From: JAVBLV01 sp031553195 | GTDB taxonomy: Bacteria > Bacteroidota > Bacteroidia > Bacteroidales > P3 | DNA length: 43,375 nt | Assembly (NCBI GenBank): GCA_031553195.1 | Contig: JAVBLV010000099.1 | Span: 1 to 43,375, forward strand | Direction: 5' to 3' | Shown: positions 1-9,610 of the stretch, in pieces | How the letters are laid out: each line of letters begins with the position of its first letter | How positions within the stretch are numbered: position 1 is the stretch's first letter | Notes under the pieces: model-generated | Told to the model about the DNA's origin: nothing | The model's input: the letters and a program-made list of their open reading frames with translations, nothing else | Databases searched by the model: none | Program-made: the position numbers and the translations under genes

Positions 1-64
1 AAAATATGAAGGCTTTATCAAAGATGCTGGTCATGGCGCTGCTATTTTGTGGTTTAACAAATAA
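1..64 (+). CDS. C-terminal end of an unidentified protein (5' end outside window)
   Basis: The frame starting at base 2 is open from the window edge to TAA at 62-64 and encodes about 20 residues ending in AILWFNK. It is followed after 19 bases by a strong terminator hairpin, which supports a real gene end here. The fragment is too short to assign a family. A GHG motif is present but is not diagnostic. Confidence 0.5.
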   Translation, partial: KYEGFIKDAGHGAAILWFNK

Positions 65-83
65 TAATGCTCTTAAAACAGGG

Positions 84-120
84 AAGAGGCTGTTCAAAAA
101 GTTTTGGGCAGCCTCTTTTG
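84..120 (+). terminator. Rho-independent terminator after the first partial gene
   Basis: A 9-bp stem AAGAGGCTG (84-92) pairs with CAGCCTCTT (109-117) around a 16-base loop and is followed by TTTG. It lies 19 bases after the stop at 62-64 on the same strand. Confidence 0.75.
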
Positions 121-231
121 TTGATGTTTAGAAACGTAGATATTAAAAACAAAATTCTGTTCGAAGTCCTCTATTGAAAATAGGCTGATAATGAAATCAA
201 ATGCATTTATGGATTATCATTATAGATTCAA

Positions 232-271
232 CAGGAAAGTTTATTGAAACGAATTTCAATAAACTTTCTTG
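232..271. repeat. Perfect palindrome, 15-bp arms with a 4-base loop
   Basis: GAAAGTTTATTGAAA (235-249) is exactly repeated in inverse at 254-268 around the loop CGAA. Three further pairs (one G-T wobble) extend the stem to 18 bp. No T-run follows on either strand, so it is not a standard terminator. The rest of 121-508 shows no convincing gene. An open frame at 269-508 runs through the dispersed repeat and I treat it as non-coding. Confidence 0.6.
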
Positions 272-384
272 AAACTAAATAATCGTAAGCATCAGATAGT
301 AGTTTTACCAACCTTTTTTGGCATCATTACCTTTTTCATTTGGGATATAGATAGGTTTATACTGATACTTTTTCTCCACTGGAA

Positions 385-473
385 TTTTGCATTGATCCTG
401 AAAACCCCCGTCTGCAAACTCGCTATTTTTATCTCTCAAAACCTTTTCCATAAAAATTTAAACAACCTCATAG
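385..473 (+). repeat. Truncated copy of the 162-bp palindromic dispersed repeat (copy D)
   Basis: Bases of about 397-473 match the right half of the repeats at 14251-14412 and 17222-17383, including the shared segments CTGCAAACTCGCTATTTTTA and TTTCCATAAAAATTTA and the end CAACCTC. The left half is missing or too diverged to follow. The copy ends about 36 bases before the merR-type stop, the same kind of position as copy A next to purH. Confidence 0.65.
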
Positions 474-508
474 AGAAGGGTGTTAAGTCATTAATTCGTC
501 TGTATTGA

Positions 509-832
509 TCATATTTCCGATTTAAGATCAAGCAAGAAGTTCCGGATCGTATTCAATGATTTTACAATCTCGGCAGAAAGTAACGTTTCATCAGGCGTTT
601 TCTTCATTCGTTCCTTTGCTCCTTCTAATGTATAGCCGCATTCTTTGGTCAGATAATATATTTGCTTTAAATGATCTATGTCCTTTGGCGAATAGTAACG
701 GGTTCCTTTTTTGTTCTTAAATGGCTTTATGATATCAAATTCCTTTTCCCAGAAACGAAGCAAGGATGCGTTTACATTCAGCATATTTGCCACTTCGCCG
801 ATTGTATAATAAAGTTTTGTATCCGACATCAT
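509..832 (-). CDS. MerR-family transcriptional regulator, small
   Basis: This 107-residue protein has the MerR winged-helix DNA-binding region at residues about 9-78: YTIGEVANML, then LRFWEKEF, then GTRYYSPKDIDHLKQI. The pattern is the family hallmark. A short helical C-terminal tail replaces a ligand-binding domain, and no metal-binding cysteine set is visible. This compact form is common in Bacteroidetes, where its target is generally unassigned. It lies 9 bp downstream of yraN on the same strand, so the two are probably co-transcribed. A second ATG three bases downstream is an equally possible start. Family is secure; the signal sensed and the genes controlled are unknown. Confidence 0.85.
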   Translation of the reverse strand: MMSDTKLYYTIGEVANMLNVNASLLRFWEKEFDIIKPFKNKKGTRYYSPKDIDHLKQIYYLTKECGYTLEGAKERMKKTPDETLLSAEIVKSLNTIRNFLLDLKSEI

Positions 833-841
833 AAATGTGTT

Positions 842-1204
842 TTAAAGAATAATTGAAAATGCGCCTTCAATATGATTCATTTTGCATTGCGAGCTTGTCA
901 GTAAGGCCGATACAATATCAAAACGAACCTCTTGCGAACAATTATGTTGAAGCACATAGGCATTGGCAAGCTTGATGTAAAGTTTTTGTTGCGCTTTGGT
1001 TACAAATACTTCGGGATGGCCGAAATAAGCCGTTCCTCTCGTTTTGACTTCTACAAAAATAATTAAATTATTTTGTTGGGCAATAATATCGATTTCATTA
1101 TTTTGCCAACGCCAATTCTTTGCTAAAATAGTATAACCCTTTTCTTTCAGGTATTCGGAAGCTAATGCCTCTCCCCTTTTTCCAAGTTCGTTATGTTCAG
1201 CCAT
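842..1204 (-). CDS. yraN: YraN family protein (UPF0102), endonuclease-like fold
   Basis: The 120-residue protein matches the UPF0102/YraN family in length and motifs: an N-terminal helix with LGKRGEALASEYL, then NNEIDII and IIFVEVKTRG. The E-x-D-II and E-V-K residues form the (D/E)xK core of the restriction-endonuclease-like fold. The biochemical role of YraN proteins is not established. It is 107 bp downstream of sprA and has a TAATTTTG element just in front of the ATG, so it may be transcribed separately from sprA. It probably forms a unit with the merR-type gene that follows. Confidence 0.9.
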   Translation of the reverse strand: MAEHNELGKRGEALASEYLKEKGYTILAKNWRWQNNEIDIIAQQNNLIIFVEVKTRGTAYFGHPEVFVTKAQQKLYIKLANAYVLQHNCSQEVRFDIVSALLTSSQCKMNHIEGAFSIIL

Positions 1205-1211
1205 TTTTCCG

Positions 1212-1219
1212 CAAAATTA
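1212..1219 (-). promoter_or_regulatory. Candidate -7 element for yraN
   Basis: On the minus strand this reads TAATTTTG, matching the Bacteroidetes TAnnTTTG consensus, with its last base 7 bp before the yraN ATG. If used, the mRNA leader would be almost absent. No clear -33 TTTG is visible, so this is a weak call in AT-rich DNA. Confidence 0.3.
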
Positions 1220-1311
1220 CATTTATTCCGGAAATGTGAAAACATTTTAACAAAATAAGCGCGTCTTTGATTTGATTATCCTGAAAGTAAAACAAGATAA
1301 CAAAACCCAAA

Positions 1312-4300
1312 TTATAATGTCAAAATAAAACTAAAGCCTCCCCTGGTACTGGAATTCGGATAAGAATTAGAAATATAGGGCGTATTTATTACCGTTTCAA
1401 AAAATACCTTTGCAGAAAGTTTTGACGGAACCAGATCGTATGCCGCCGACAATCCTGCGTTTATAACTTTCGAACCTGTGGAAATTTGATTGGTATTCAA
1501 ATCAATCTGGCGAAGCACCGTTTTGTTGTCTGTCCATGAGAAATTCCCTTTTATTGTGATATCGCTTTTCATGTCATGTTTTAATCCTCCCGAACTGATG
1601 GTAAAAGCCACATCTTTAAAACGGTAACCCAACGTAATCGCAAAAGTATTCATCGAAACGTCTGTCAATTGGTTATTGGAGAAACTTAAAGATAAAGTCC
1701 TGCTTTTCCTGTATTCGAAACTTCCTTGCAAACTGTTGACAAAAGCCAGGTCTATTTTTAAAAGAGGCGCAAATTGTTCCGAAATCATTATCAAGTCGAT
1801 CACGTCTCTTGGAATAAAATCGCCATTTTCATAAACTAAAAATTCGTTTCCGTAATCATAATCGCTATAATCGGAAGTTCTTATATCCGAAGAATAAGAT
1901 CCGATATCATAGCTGGATTTGTATCCATGCGATAAAGTGATGTTGGTGAACCATTTTTGCAAAGCTTTCACTTTCGAAAGTCCCGTATAAGTGAGATTCC
2001 AGCTAGGCAATGGAAATCCATGGAAAGGATCTATGGCTACGCCACTTGCATCTTTCCCCGTATAGGCGGCCAAAAAAGCCGGAATTAAAACCTGTTGCGA
2101 AGATAGGCTATATCCTCTGGGCGCCCAATTCCCCACGCTATCCTGCACCAAATCGTTGGGACTTGTATTCGGATTATCGGAAGCCAATCTATTGGCAACA
2201 ATTCCGCGGTTGCTCAGAAATGTTTTAAAAACTTCGTTAGAATGGTCTTGATTGTCGGAAGAAAAGGCCGTAGAGAAAGACCAGATACTAATACTGAAAG
2301 AACCTGTCCGTAAAGAATTTTTGGGACCGACAAAACCGGCGGGGACTCCGTCGCTCTCCCCCATGTATTTGTAATAAGCCGAAACATTTTCTGTTTTACT
2401 CCGGATAAAAGTTAAGTCTATTCTCAAATCTTTGATTGGCTCTATACTCGCTTGTCCGCGAAACGTTTCATTGGTTCTTTGGAGAAACGGATTATTCATT
2501 AAAGAGTCTGTGGAAATCCAATTATTATCAAGCATCCGGGACATAATCGTATTTTGATCATTTTCCAGGCCAAAAACAAATTCGGGACCCGGCGCCCAGC
2601 TATCCCCAACAGACATACCCATAACCTGAGCTTCGGGCATAAATCCAGGCACTGTCATCCCTCCCGTTTTAGAATACGAAACGCTTGCCGTTTTCACGCC
2701 CGTAAGGAACCGGATACTAAAATTCAACACCTTTTTCAGATTTTCGCTCAACGCGCTTTTATTGGTATCGGCTACAGTATCTTTAGCCGAAGTTCTTTGT
2801 TGCTCCCTATAAAGCGATTGCCTTGAAGATTGCTCTTGGGGTCGAGGTTTTTCATAGGCCTTCTTAATGAAATCGAATTTGTTGTATAAATTCTGGAAAG
2901 AAAAACTTCCATTTAAAGAAAGAGTAGTCGAATTATCTATAGAATTTCCAAGATAACTCAATGCTTTGGGCGTGCCGGTGAACGTGTATAACACGTTATA
3001 ATCCGCGCTAACCCTAACCCAATCCAAATACGGCAGTTTATTAATCGGGATATCCCATCGCGCATCTACTTTCTGCGTGAACAACTGCATACTTCCCAAA
3101 TTTCTGATACTCTTCCAAATAGTATCTTTAGCTTTACTGTCTACTTCGCCCGGCGGTTCGTCAATGCGGGCATTGGCATTGGCAGCGTAAGTAATTTTTA
3201 TATTTTGAGTAAGAGAGTATTGGAAATCATATTGCCGATTCCAGAAGAATTGTTTGAAATAAGTAGGTTCGATAATAATTAACCCTGTACTTTTATTTCT
3301 CAATTTGCTCTCCTGGTAATCGCGCAGCATTTCGGTTCTGAATCCAAGGCTTTGCGGCTGGTAAAATAATTCAAAATCGCGAACAATAGCAAATGCATTG
3401 TCACTCAGAAACGAAACCTTTCCAAAAGGCTTAAGACTCTTCGCTTGCTTTAAACTGTAATTATAACCTAATCCTCCCTTATATTGTTTCTTCATGTCGT
3501 ATTCAATGTCGATATTCCGGTTGCGAATAACCGAATATGCATATGAAAAGTCGAAATTTTCTATTTGATAAAACCGGGGATGCAGGGCCCTTTTCCCCAC
3601 CCTGTCTTTCCGCACATTCATAAAATTAATATTAGTCCGGGTTGTTACATCATTTACTATACTAGCAATAGAGTCTCTCTCTTCGGACGTTGGATAAGTG
3701 CTTAAATCATTAGAAAGCTTTACGTCGGGATCTAACGGATTATATTCGGGACTTGCCGTTGTATTTGAGTAATCAAAATGCATGGGAATATGAATGCCCA
3801 GTTTATCCGGAAGGAATTTTCCAAGCTCCAGATTTGTTGAGAAATCCAAGGAACCTATATTCTCCGTATTAAGATCCGCTATTTTCTGATCAAGACTTCC
3901 ATAACCGGAAGTTGTATACGCCCCGTACAAGGAGACATCGCCTAAATCTGCCAGATTGGTTCTAGCCAAGGCGGTAGCCGCCCATCCTCCTTTACTGTTA
4001 AGATCCGTCAATCGAAGTTCGTTGATCCAGATTTCAGCCGATTTCGGCAACATATCATCCAGATCGTCGACAGTCTGTTTTTTAGGATTTCGTATTCCTA
4101 TCATAATTACCTTAACGCTACTTATATTCGGCGAGCCCAATACCGTCATTTTCTTTACGCCGTCATATTCTGTATAATTCAGAAACTGACTGTATTCTAC
4201 AGATCCGCCACGAATTTTTCGGTTCCGGTTTTCTTTTACGGCAATTAATCGTTCAAAATCTATTTCCACATCATTTTCTTCAGGCCAAACAGCAGAAGGA

Positions 4301-7300
4301 TCGCTGGAATTCCAAGGCGTATACTTCAAGGGGACTTCGTATTCGTAATAATTTTTAGTAAAATCGGCGCCCAACCGGATGAATACCGTTAAATCTCCGT
4401 CATTACTATTGTCATTGTTAAAAACTCTTTCGGCATGAACAAACATTTTCAATTTCTTGAAAAAGCGAAAATCGTAATATGTATTTTTATAGATTGCGCG
4501 CGCATCGCCGTCGGCCAAATTTTCGATATGCATACTCAACGACTGCTCATTTCCCTGATAAGCAGTGGTGGAACTGTAAATCCGCTCTCTGTCCACGCCG
4601 GGAGGAATCACATAGGGAACCGGTTGTCTCGTCCCGTTTTCTTCAATATTAACGGTTGCAGTATTAAAAACCGTATTCGAAGTATATGGCACATAATCTC
4701 CCTGTTCCAACAAATCGCCGTCATATTTTCTCCATTCGGACCGCACCAGTTCAAGGGAGGCAAAACGTAAAATAATAGGTTGGCTGAATCCTCTCATAAA
4801 CATCCGCATGAAACGAATAGATTGGAAACTCTCCATATTTCCCACCACTTTGTCGGGAGTGCGTATCGGAACTTTGAACTGATACCATGTGCAACTCGTT
4901 TTAGTTCCGTCAGGAAGATCTATATTTTCAGCTTTGTATATGTCCGTAATATAATTTTTTCCTATAACCATTTCGGAAGGAGCAAACTTAACGACATATT
5001 GAAAATAATTTTCTGTTTCGTTCAGGGTATTATCTTTATTGATATCTTCGACATCGGGAATGGCAGATCCTTGAGTAGAATAATCTTCCGAGCTATTATC
5101 GCTTGTAACGGCGTTGCCTTCAGTATTGTTATAATATTTATATCGTTCATTAATCTTCATGTCGGCATCGTCATAATCCGTTCCTCTGAAATAGTGGTAA
5201 TCATCCGAAGAGGGATCCTTTGCCGCATTAAGATATGCCTTTGAACCAACGCCGAATTGGGCGCCGATTTGTTCCAAATAAGCTGCAAAAAAAGCGGCTT
5301 CATCGGTGGAACTAAGACCGTCAAGTCCAACATCTTGATACGCTCTTTTCGCAGGATCGTTATCAAATGCATTAACCATGGATTGCAGCTTGGGCACCCT
5401 TCCCCAAATGGTTGTATCCACATCCTTTACTTCCGGCCCTGTGGGCAAACCATTTTCATAACTTTTGCGCCCGTCTTTAAGAATATCTTCCGAAATTTCC
5501 CCTAGATTAAAATAAAGCTCACCCCCTTTATGATTGGGCGTTTCAATAAAAGGATCCATTACCCAGAACTGGATATATTCAATATTATTCGACTCAAAAT
5601 CTGTGTTTTCTATTTTCCGCATAATACCGCCCCAACGAGACTCCGGTTTAAGAAGTTCCCCATTTTCATCAACTCCTGCAGAATATTCCGTAGGTAAAAT
5701 ATCGTAGTTATAAGAACCCCTTTCGGATGGATAAAACGCAAGATTCATCTCGCGTATGTAAGTGGGTTGTCCGGCAACCAACTCTTTATTTGGAAATACC
5801 TCTTGTTCATAAATACGACGCGCATAGGGTTTTGACTGGTCGGATTTAGTAATATTTTTGGGCGTCTCGCTTCGTCCGTAAAAAATATCCGAAATATTAT
5901 ACCAGGCCAATTTAGCCCTGTTAAATCCATATTTAAGTCCTGTATTCGGCGCCGTTTCGAGGAATAACGGATTTACGGTATTATAATCCTGAGGCGTGCT
6001 GGCAATAGTCCAACTTCCGCCGCCATAGTTGCCTTTTAGATCATACGTGGTTTTGGCCGCTTCAAAATCATCAATATAAGAAGTCCCTTTAGAGGATTTT
6101 GTACTGCTCATGCCGGGAAGAAAATAAGCGAATTCCCCATTAAAAGTAAAAGTAGAAGGAGCCTTTGTTTGTATACCTGGTAATGCATCTATCAATTTCG
6201 TAATTAGCGGCACTTCTTTTTGAAATTGCATATCGAACCCAAATACAGTATTGGAAATCGGTTCATCCCCAAAAATTGTTTTTTGAATCATGGGACTTTC
6301 ATGCAAATTTAATATTGTTGCTCCGATATTGAAGTTTTTTTGTATTTCGTGGGTTGCCCTCACTCCCATCATCCGTTTTGTGGTAAAACTGAATAGCGAA
6401 TTATTTTCGTTTGTAATATTGATAGGGGTTCCCGAACTTAAAATGCCTTCGTTCAAGATACGAACTTTTCCCATCACGTAATCCACAGTATAGTCTACGT
6501 TCTCTATCAAAGGAATTCCTCCGGCCGTTACCTTTACAGAGCCTTGAGGAACGCTCATCCCCAAAGAAATTTCTCCCCCCATAGCCGATTTATAAAAACC
6601 TTCTAAATAAAATTTATTTTTTTCGGGATGTTGTTGGGCTTGAGACTTTGTTTGGGTATAAAGAGAATCGTAACAATATTTCTCGGCAACCACAGGGTCA
6701 TTTAAGATGGTCCTTAAATCTTTTCCAAAAGGTTCTATATAAGGAAAGTAAACCCGTCCTGCAATAGCTTCTATAGTCCCTCCTTTTTGAGAGGCGTTAT
6801 CTAAAAAGTCAAAAACCCCGTCGGGGACAGGATTCATCTGAAAATCCATACGGTCTAAACCAAATACTTGAATAAGGGGAATCCCCTTCTTAGGCCCATC
6901 TTCAAAATAGCCTGTCGGTACTCCAGCCTGATCTCCTTCATAGAGAATATTCAGCCTGAAATTCTCTTGTGAAATTTGACTACTTTTAAGATAGTAAACA
7001 TTTTTCATCATAAGTTTCCAAAGGGGAATCCTCGTATTGATGGAAGAGCTTTTCAATAGTTTTACAACCAACGTATTGGGAGCATTTACGCCTTCGTCTG
7101 AAAATTCGCCCACCTGATATACGGTAGTATCGCCAATAATTTGATATTGAAAAGCAACCCCAAGAACCTGATCGGCGCTAAGCGGCTGCGTTAAAGAAAG
7201 GAAGCCTAAACTTTGATTATATGTATATTCTGTAGAACTTAATCTACGGGCATTTTCAAGTTTCTCATAGTCCTGTCCCGAAACAAAACCAAGTCCTTGC

Positions 7301-8574
7301 AAATAAGAACTAATGCTATTAATATTCCGCAAAGCGTCTTTATTTACATAGGAGAGTAAATTATTTGACCTTTTCCCATCCGGTAAGCGACTTGAAGTAG
7401 AATGGATTGTAGGCGACATGTATGGATTGTATTCCCCTAAATCGGAAAAAGCCACAATATTACGGTTTTGTTCTACTGCGCTTCCGATATTGGTGCGCCA
7501 AACTTCCATTTTTGTAATTAAAATACTTGAATTGACAATTGGAAGGCGCTCAAGGGAGCTATTGTAATTGTCGTAAAAATACTGGGCCAATAAATAATGT
7601 TTATTTTCCTCATATTCATCGGCTTTTATATTAAACGGCTCTTGCAGGGCGCCCCCCTGCACTACAATATTTTTCGATTCGGATTTTTGTTCGGAAAAAA
7701 TGGCTTCCACAGTTGTTTTTCCGAATTTCAATTTTGTTTTGATCCCAAAAAGACTCTGGCTTCCCCTGATTAAAGAGGATGGAAGCGTTAATGCAACATC
7801 TCCCGCTTCTAATAGCTGCAGGATATCATCTTCTTTTCCTTCATATTTGAGTTTTAACTTGTTTTCAAAATTAAAAATCGCTTGTGTATTATAGTTAAAA
7901 TCGAAACTAATATTATCGCCGATTTTTGCCATCACATTCGCTTGGATATTCATATCAAAATCGAAGTTTGTCGTACTTCTGTTTTTTACTTCGATAGACG
8001 GGTCGTCTCTTTTGTTATGAACTACTGCAAATGTTATTTCCGCAGATCCGGTAGGTCGTATTTCTATATCTCCGATTCCAAGATTGATAAACGAACTGAC
8101 TTTATCGCTTATTCCCGATAAACCGGGAATATATTTATCTATAAATTTGTCGACCCCGCCGCTGCTTCTTGTATCCAAACCGGAACCTTTCGCCCTGCCA
8201 TTCCAATATTCGGACATCAGACGGTCCATTTCCCAATCCTGATATTCCTTGAAAGACATGTATCTGCTTTCAAGAATAACATCGCCGACTTTTTTTGTGA
8301 TTGTATAATCGTTCGTTGAAGGATTGTAATTAACTTCCGTTTTAATATTGGGGGGATCTTTCATGTGCAAAGGACTTGTGCCTTCGCCATTTTTCATAGG
8401 CAATTTCAGCCCGCTGGTATCCGGCGGCGGATCCAACGACATTGGCGCAAAAGCAGAAAGCGCGGCATTGTAAGAAACGGAATCCTTTTGGGATACCATT
8501 GCAAAAACAGCGCCTGTAATGCAAATGCCAATAAAAATAAGATATACTTTAAGTAAATTCCGTATTATCCGCAC
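1312..8574 (-). CDS. sprA: SprA/Sov, outer-membrane translocon of the type IX secretion system
   Basis: The 2420-residue protein has the length and sequence character of SprA (Sov in Porphyromonas). SprA forms the very large 36-strand outer-membrane barrel through which type IX cargo leaves the cell. An N-terminal signal segment (hydrophobic about residues 8-26, ending near GAVFAM) is followed by stretches typical of the family: the early IDKYIPGLSGI region, the Asp/Asn-rich FDFNYNTQAIFNFENKLKL part, and repeated amphipathic strands to the end. The reading frame is intact. It lies 28 bp behind ruvA on the same strand, an arrangement I recall from other Bacteroidetes. The 1048-residue CHU_C protein at 30875-34021 is a likely cargo. 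Function is secure from size and sequence; activity cannot be judged because the other type IX genes (porK-N, sov partners) are outside the window. Confidence 0.95.
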   Translation of the reverse strand: MRIIRNLLKVYLIFIGICITGAVFAMVSQKDSVSYNAALSAFAPMSLDPPPDTSGLKLPMKNGEGTSPLHMKDPPNIKTEVNYNPSTNDYTITKKVGDVILESRYMSFKEYQDWEMDRLMSEYWNGRAKGSGLDTRSSGGVDKFIDKYIPGLSGISDKVSSFINLGIGDIEIRPTGSAEITFAVVHNKRDDPSIEVKNRSTTNFDFDMNIQANVMAKIGDNISFDFNYNTQAIFNFENKLKLKYEGKEDDILQLLEAGDVALTLPSSLIRGSQSLFGIKTKLKFGKTTVEAIFSEQKSESKNIVVQGGALQEPFNIKADEYEENKHYLLAQYFYDNYNSSLERLPIVNSSILITKMEVWRTNIGSAVEQNRNIVAFSDLGEYNPYMSPTIHSTSSRLPDGKRSNNLLSYVNKDALRNINSISSYLQGLGFVSGQDYEKLENARRLSSTEYTYNQSLGFLSLTQPLSADQVLGVAFQYQIIGDTTVYQVGEFSDEGVNAPNTLVVKLLKSSSINTRIPLWKLMMKNVYYLKSSQISQENFRLNILYEGDQAGVPTGYFEDGPKKGIPLIQVFGLDRMDFQMNPVPDGVFDFLDNASQKGGTIEAIAGRVYFPYIEPFGKDLRTILNDPVVAEKYCYDSLYTQTKSQAQQHPEKNKFYLEGFYKSAMGGEISLGMSVPQGSVKVTAGGIPLIENVDYTVDYVMGKVRILNEGILSSGTPINITNENNSLFSFTTKRMMGVRATHEIQKNFNIGATILNLHESPMIQKTIFGDEPISNTVFGFDMQFQKEVPLITKLIDALPGIQTKAPSTFTFNGEFAYFLPGMSSTKSSKGTSYIDDFEAAKTTYDLKGNYGGGSWTIASTPQDYNTVNPLFLETAPNTGLKYGFNRAKLAWYNISDIFYGRSETPKNITKSDQSKPYARRIYEQEVFPNKELVAGQPTYIREMNLAFYPSERGSYNYDILPTEYSAGVDENGELLKPESRWGGIMRKIENTDFESNNIEYIQFWVMDPFIETPNHKGGELYFNLGEISEDILKDGRKSYENGLPTGPEVKDVDTTIWGRVPKLQSMVNAFDNDPAKRAYQDVGLDGLSSTDEAAFFAAYLEQIGAQFGVGSKAYLNAAKDPSSDDYHYFRGTDYDDADMKINERYKYYNNTEGNAVTSDNSSEDYSTQGSAIPDVEDINKDNTLNETENYFQYVVKFAPSEMVIGKNYITDIYKAENIDLPDGTKTSCTWYQFKVPIRTPDKVVGNMESFQSIRFMRMFMRGFSQPIILRFASLELVRSEWRKYDGDLLEQGDYVPYTSNTVFNTATVNIEENGTRQPVPYVIPPGVDRERIYSSTTAYQGNEQSLSMHIENLADGDARAIYKNTYYDFRFFKKLKMFVHAERVFNNDNSNDGDLTVFIRLGADFTKNYYEYEVPLKYTPWNSSDPSAVWPEENDVEIDFERLIAVKENRNRKIRGGSVEYSQFLNYTEYDGVKKMTVLGSPNISSVKVIMIGIRNPKKQTVDDLDDMLPKSAEIWINELRLTDLNSKGGWAATALARTNLADLGDVSLYGAYTTSGYGSLDQKIADLNTENIGSLDFSTNLELGKFLPDKLGIHIPMHFDYSNTTASPEYNPLDPDVKLSNDLSTYPTSEERDSIASIVNDVTTRTNINFMNVRKDRVGKRALHPRFYQIENFDFSYAYSVIRNRNIDIEYDMKKQYKGGLGYNYSLKQAKSLKPFGKVSFLSDNAFAIVRDFELFYQPQSLGFRTEMLRDYQESKLRNKSTGLIIIEPTYFKQFFWNRQYDFQYSLTQNIKITYAANANARIDEPPGEVDSKAKDTIWKSIRNLGSMQLFTQKVDARWDIPINKLPYLDWVRVSADYNVLYTFTGTPKALSYLGNSIDNSTTLSLNGSFSFQNLYNKFDFIKKAYEKPRPQEQSSRQSLYREQQRTSAKDTVADTNKSALSENLKKVLNFSIRFLTGVKTASVSYSKTGGMTVPGFMPEAQVMGMSVGDSWAPGPEFVFGLENDQNTIMSRMLDNNWISTDSLMNNPFLQRTNETFRGQASIEPIKDLRIDLTFIRSKTENVSAYYKYMGESDGVPAGFVGPKNSLRTGSFSISIWSFSTAFSSDNQDHSNEVFKTFLSNRGIVANRLASDNPNTSPNDLVQDSVGNWAPRGYSLSSQQVLIPAFLAAYTGKDASGVAIDPFHGFPLPSWNLTYTGLSKVKALQKWFTNITLSHGYKSSYDIGSYSSDIRTSDYSDYDYGNEFLVYENGDFIPRDVIDLIMISEQFAPLLKIDLAFVNSLQGSFEYRKSRTLSLSFSNNQLTDVSMNTFAITLGYRFKDVAFTISSGGLKHDMKSDITIKGNFSWTDNKTVLRQIDLNTNQISTGSKVINAGLSAAYDLVPSKLSAKVFFETVINTPYISNSYPNSSTRGGFSFILTL

Positions 8575-8602
8575 TCTTTTAGCTCATTATTGGAAGACTT
8601 TG

Positions 8603-9184
8603 CTATAGCAGTCGTAATGCTTGTTTAATTAACAACTCAATACTTATTTCAGGTTCGTCTTTTAAAATCTTATCAATTGTTTTTTCGGATTGGATTTTTG
8701 AGAAACCAAGCGTGACTAATGCAGATAACGCTTCCTCTTTGGTTTTATTGTTTGGCAAAATAAGATTAATGGAAGAATTTTTATCTTTTGAAAGCTTGTC
8801 TTGCAACTCTAAAACAATTCTTTGGGCAGTCTTCGCTCCGATACCTTTAATAGACTGTAGAACGCTTACATTTCCATTAAGAATGGCGTGTAAAATCTCC
8901 TGATTCGATAAAGACGAAAGCATCATACGGGCTGTATTGGCCCCAATACCCGAAACATTAATCAGTTGCCGGAACAACGCCCTTTCTTCTTCCCGAAAAA
9001 AGCCGTATAATAATTGCGCATCTTCCCTTACGACAAAATGCGTGAGTAAACGTCCGGTATCCAAATCTTTTATTTGAGAATAAGTAGTTAATGAAATTTC
9101 GATATGATATCCGACCCCTCCGCAATCGATAACTGCGAATGCCGGATTTTTTTCGGTAAACCTGCCCTCTATATATGCAAACAT
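8603..9184 (-). CDS. ruvA: Holliday junction DNA helicase subunit RuvA
   Basis: The 193-residue protein shows the three RuvA domains. The N-terminal OB-fold (about 1-63) begins MFAYIEGRF and contains the GVGYHI strand. The two helix-hairpin-helix motifs (about 72-130) include VSGIGANTARMML and IKGIGAKTAQRIVLELQDKL. The small C-terminal RuvB-contacting domain (about 145-193) includes EEALSALVTLGF. RuvA tetramers bind four-way junctions and load the RuvB motor for branch migration. It is the first gene of a probable ruvA-sprA unit (28 bp gap). ruvB and ruvC are not nearby. Length and motifs are normal. Confidence 0.97.
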   Translation of the reverse strand: MFAYIEGRFTEKNPAFAVIDCGGVGYHIEISLTTYSQIKDLDTGRLLTHFVVREDAQLLYGFFREEERALFRQLINVSGIGANTARMMLSSLSNQEILHAILNGNVSVLQSIKGIGAKTAQRIVLELQDKLSKDKNSSINLILPNNKTKEEALSALVTLGFSKIQSEKTIDKILKDEPEISIELLIKQALRLL

Positions 9185-9223
9185 TGTTTTTGTTATTAGC
9201 TACTTAACATAGATTTTATTTTG

Positions 9224-9231
9224 CAAAATTA
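9224..9231 (-). promoter_or_regulatory. Candidate -7 element for ruvA-sprA
   Basis: The minus strand reads TAATTTTG, a match to TAnnTTTG, about 39 bp upstream of the ruvA ATG, a typical leader distance. No convincing -33 element is seen. Confidence 0.4.
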
Positions 9232-9372
9232 CATTTTTTCCCGCTATGAAATGAATACCTGATTATATAACCTATCCATCATGGTCTTATGCATCGTCTG
9301 CTCTACTTAATAATAAAATGATGATGGTTTTGACCGCAACCGAAACGTTCTATATTTACATTTTTCATGTGT

Positions 9373-9531
9373 TTATTTTACCTCAACCAACTGCTTCTTC
9401 TCGTTATAACAATGAATAGTTCTCAGACGGTCATTTTCATAAGCGTATTTAACTTTTACAATCTACTCCTGACTGTAACCAACAGCCGGAATAAGCAATA
9501 ACATAAGTATGCGCAGTAATTTCCTCATCAT
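9373..9531 (-). pseudogene. Small secreted-protein gene interrupted by an in-frame stop
   Basis: From ATG at 9531 the minus strand encodes a clear signal peptide (M-M-R-K then a Leu-rich core ending PAVGYSQ). A TAG follows at 9463-9465 after 22 codons. The same frame then continues for 29 codons (VKYAYENDRLRTIHCYNEKK) to TAA at 9373. The downstream part resembles the tail of a YD-type or wall-associated repeat protein, but it is too short to assign. I read this as a decayed exported protein. The rest of 9185-9610 holds only the ruvA -7 element and another short minus-strand open stretch of no known meaning. Confidence 0.5.
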
Positions 9532-9610
9532 TTCACGATACTTCATTAACAAAATAATCCAACTACGAAACTTGTAATTGGATCATTTTATTATATTGAT
9601 TTACGAACAA

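Noticed and set aside
269..508. Open frame of 79 codons with residues resembling KLAIFISQN
   Set aside because: It runs through the dispersed palindromic repeat, and the same residues appear in the frame at 17227-17472 for the same reason, so the similarity is of DNA repeats, not of a gene.
2010..8556. Many open frames on the plus strand opposite sprA (for example 4780-5244 and 7882-8121)
   Set aside because: They lie antisense inside an intact 2420-codon gene and show no family motifs, signal or start context; long antisense frames are expected in a gene of this size.
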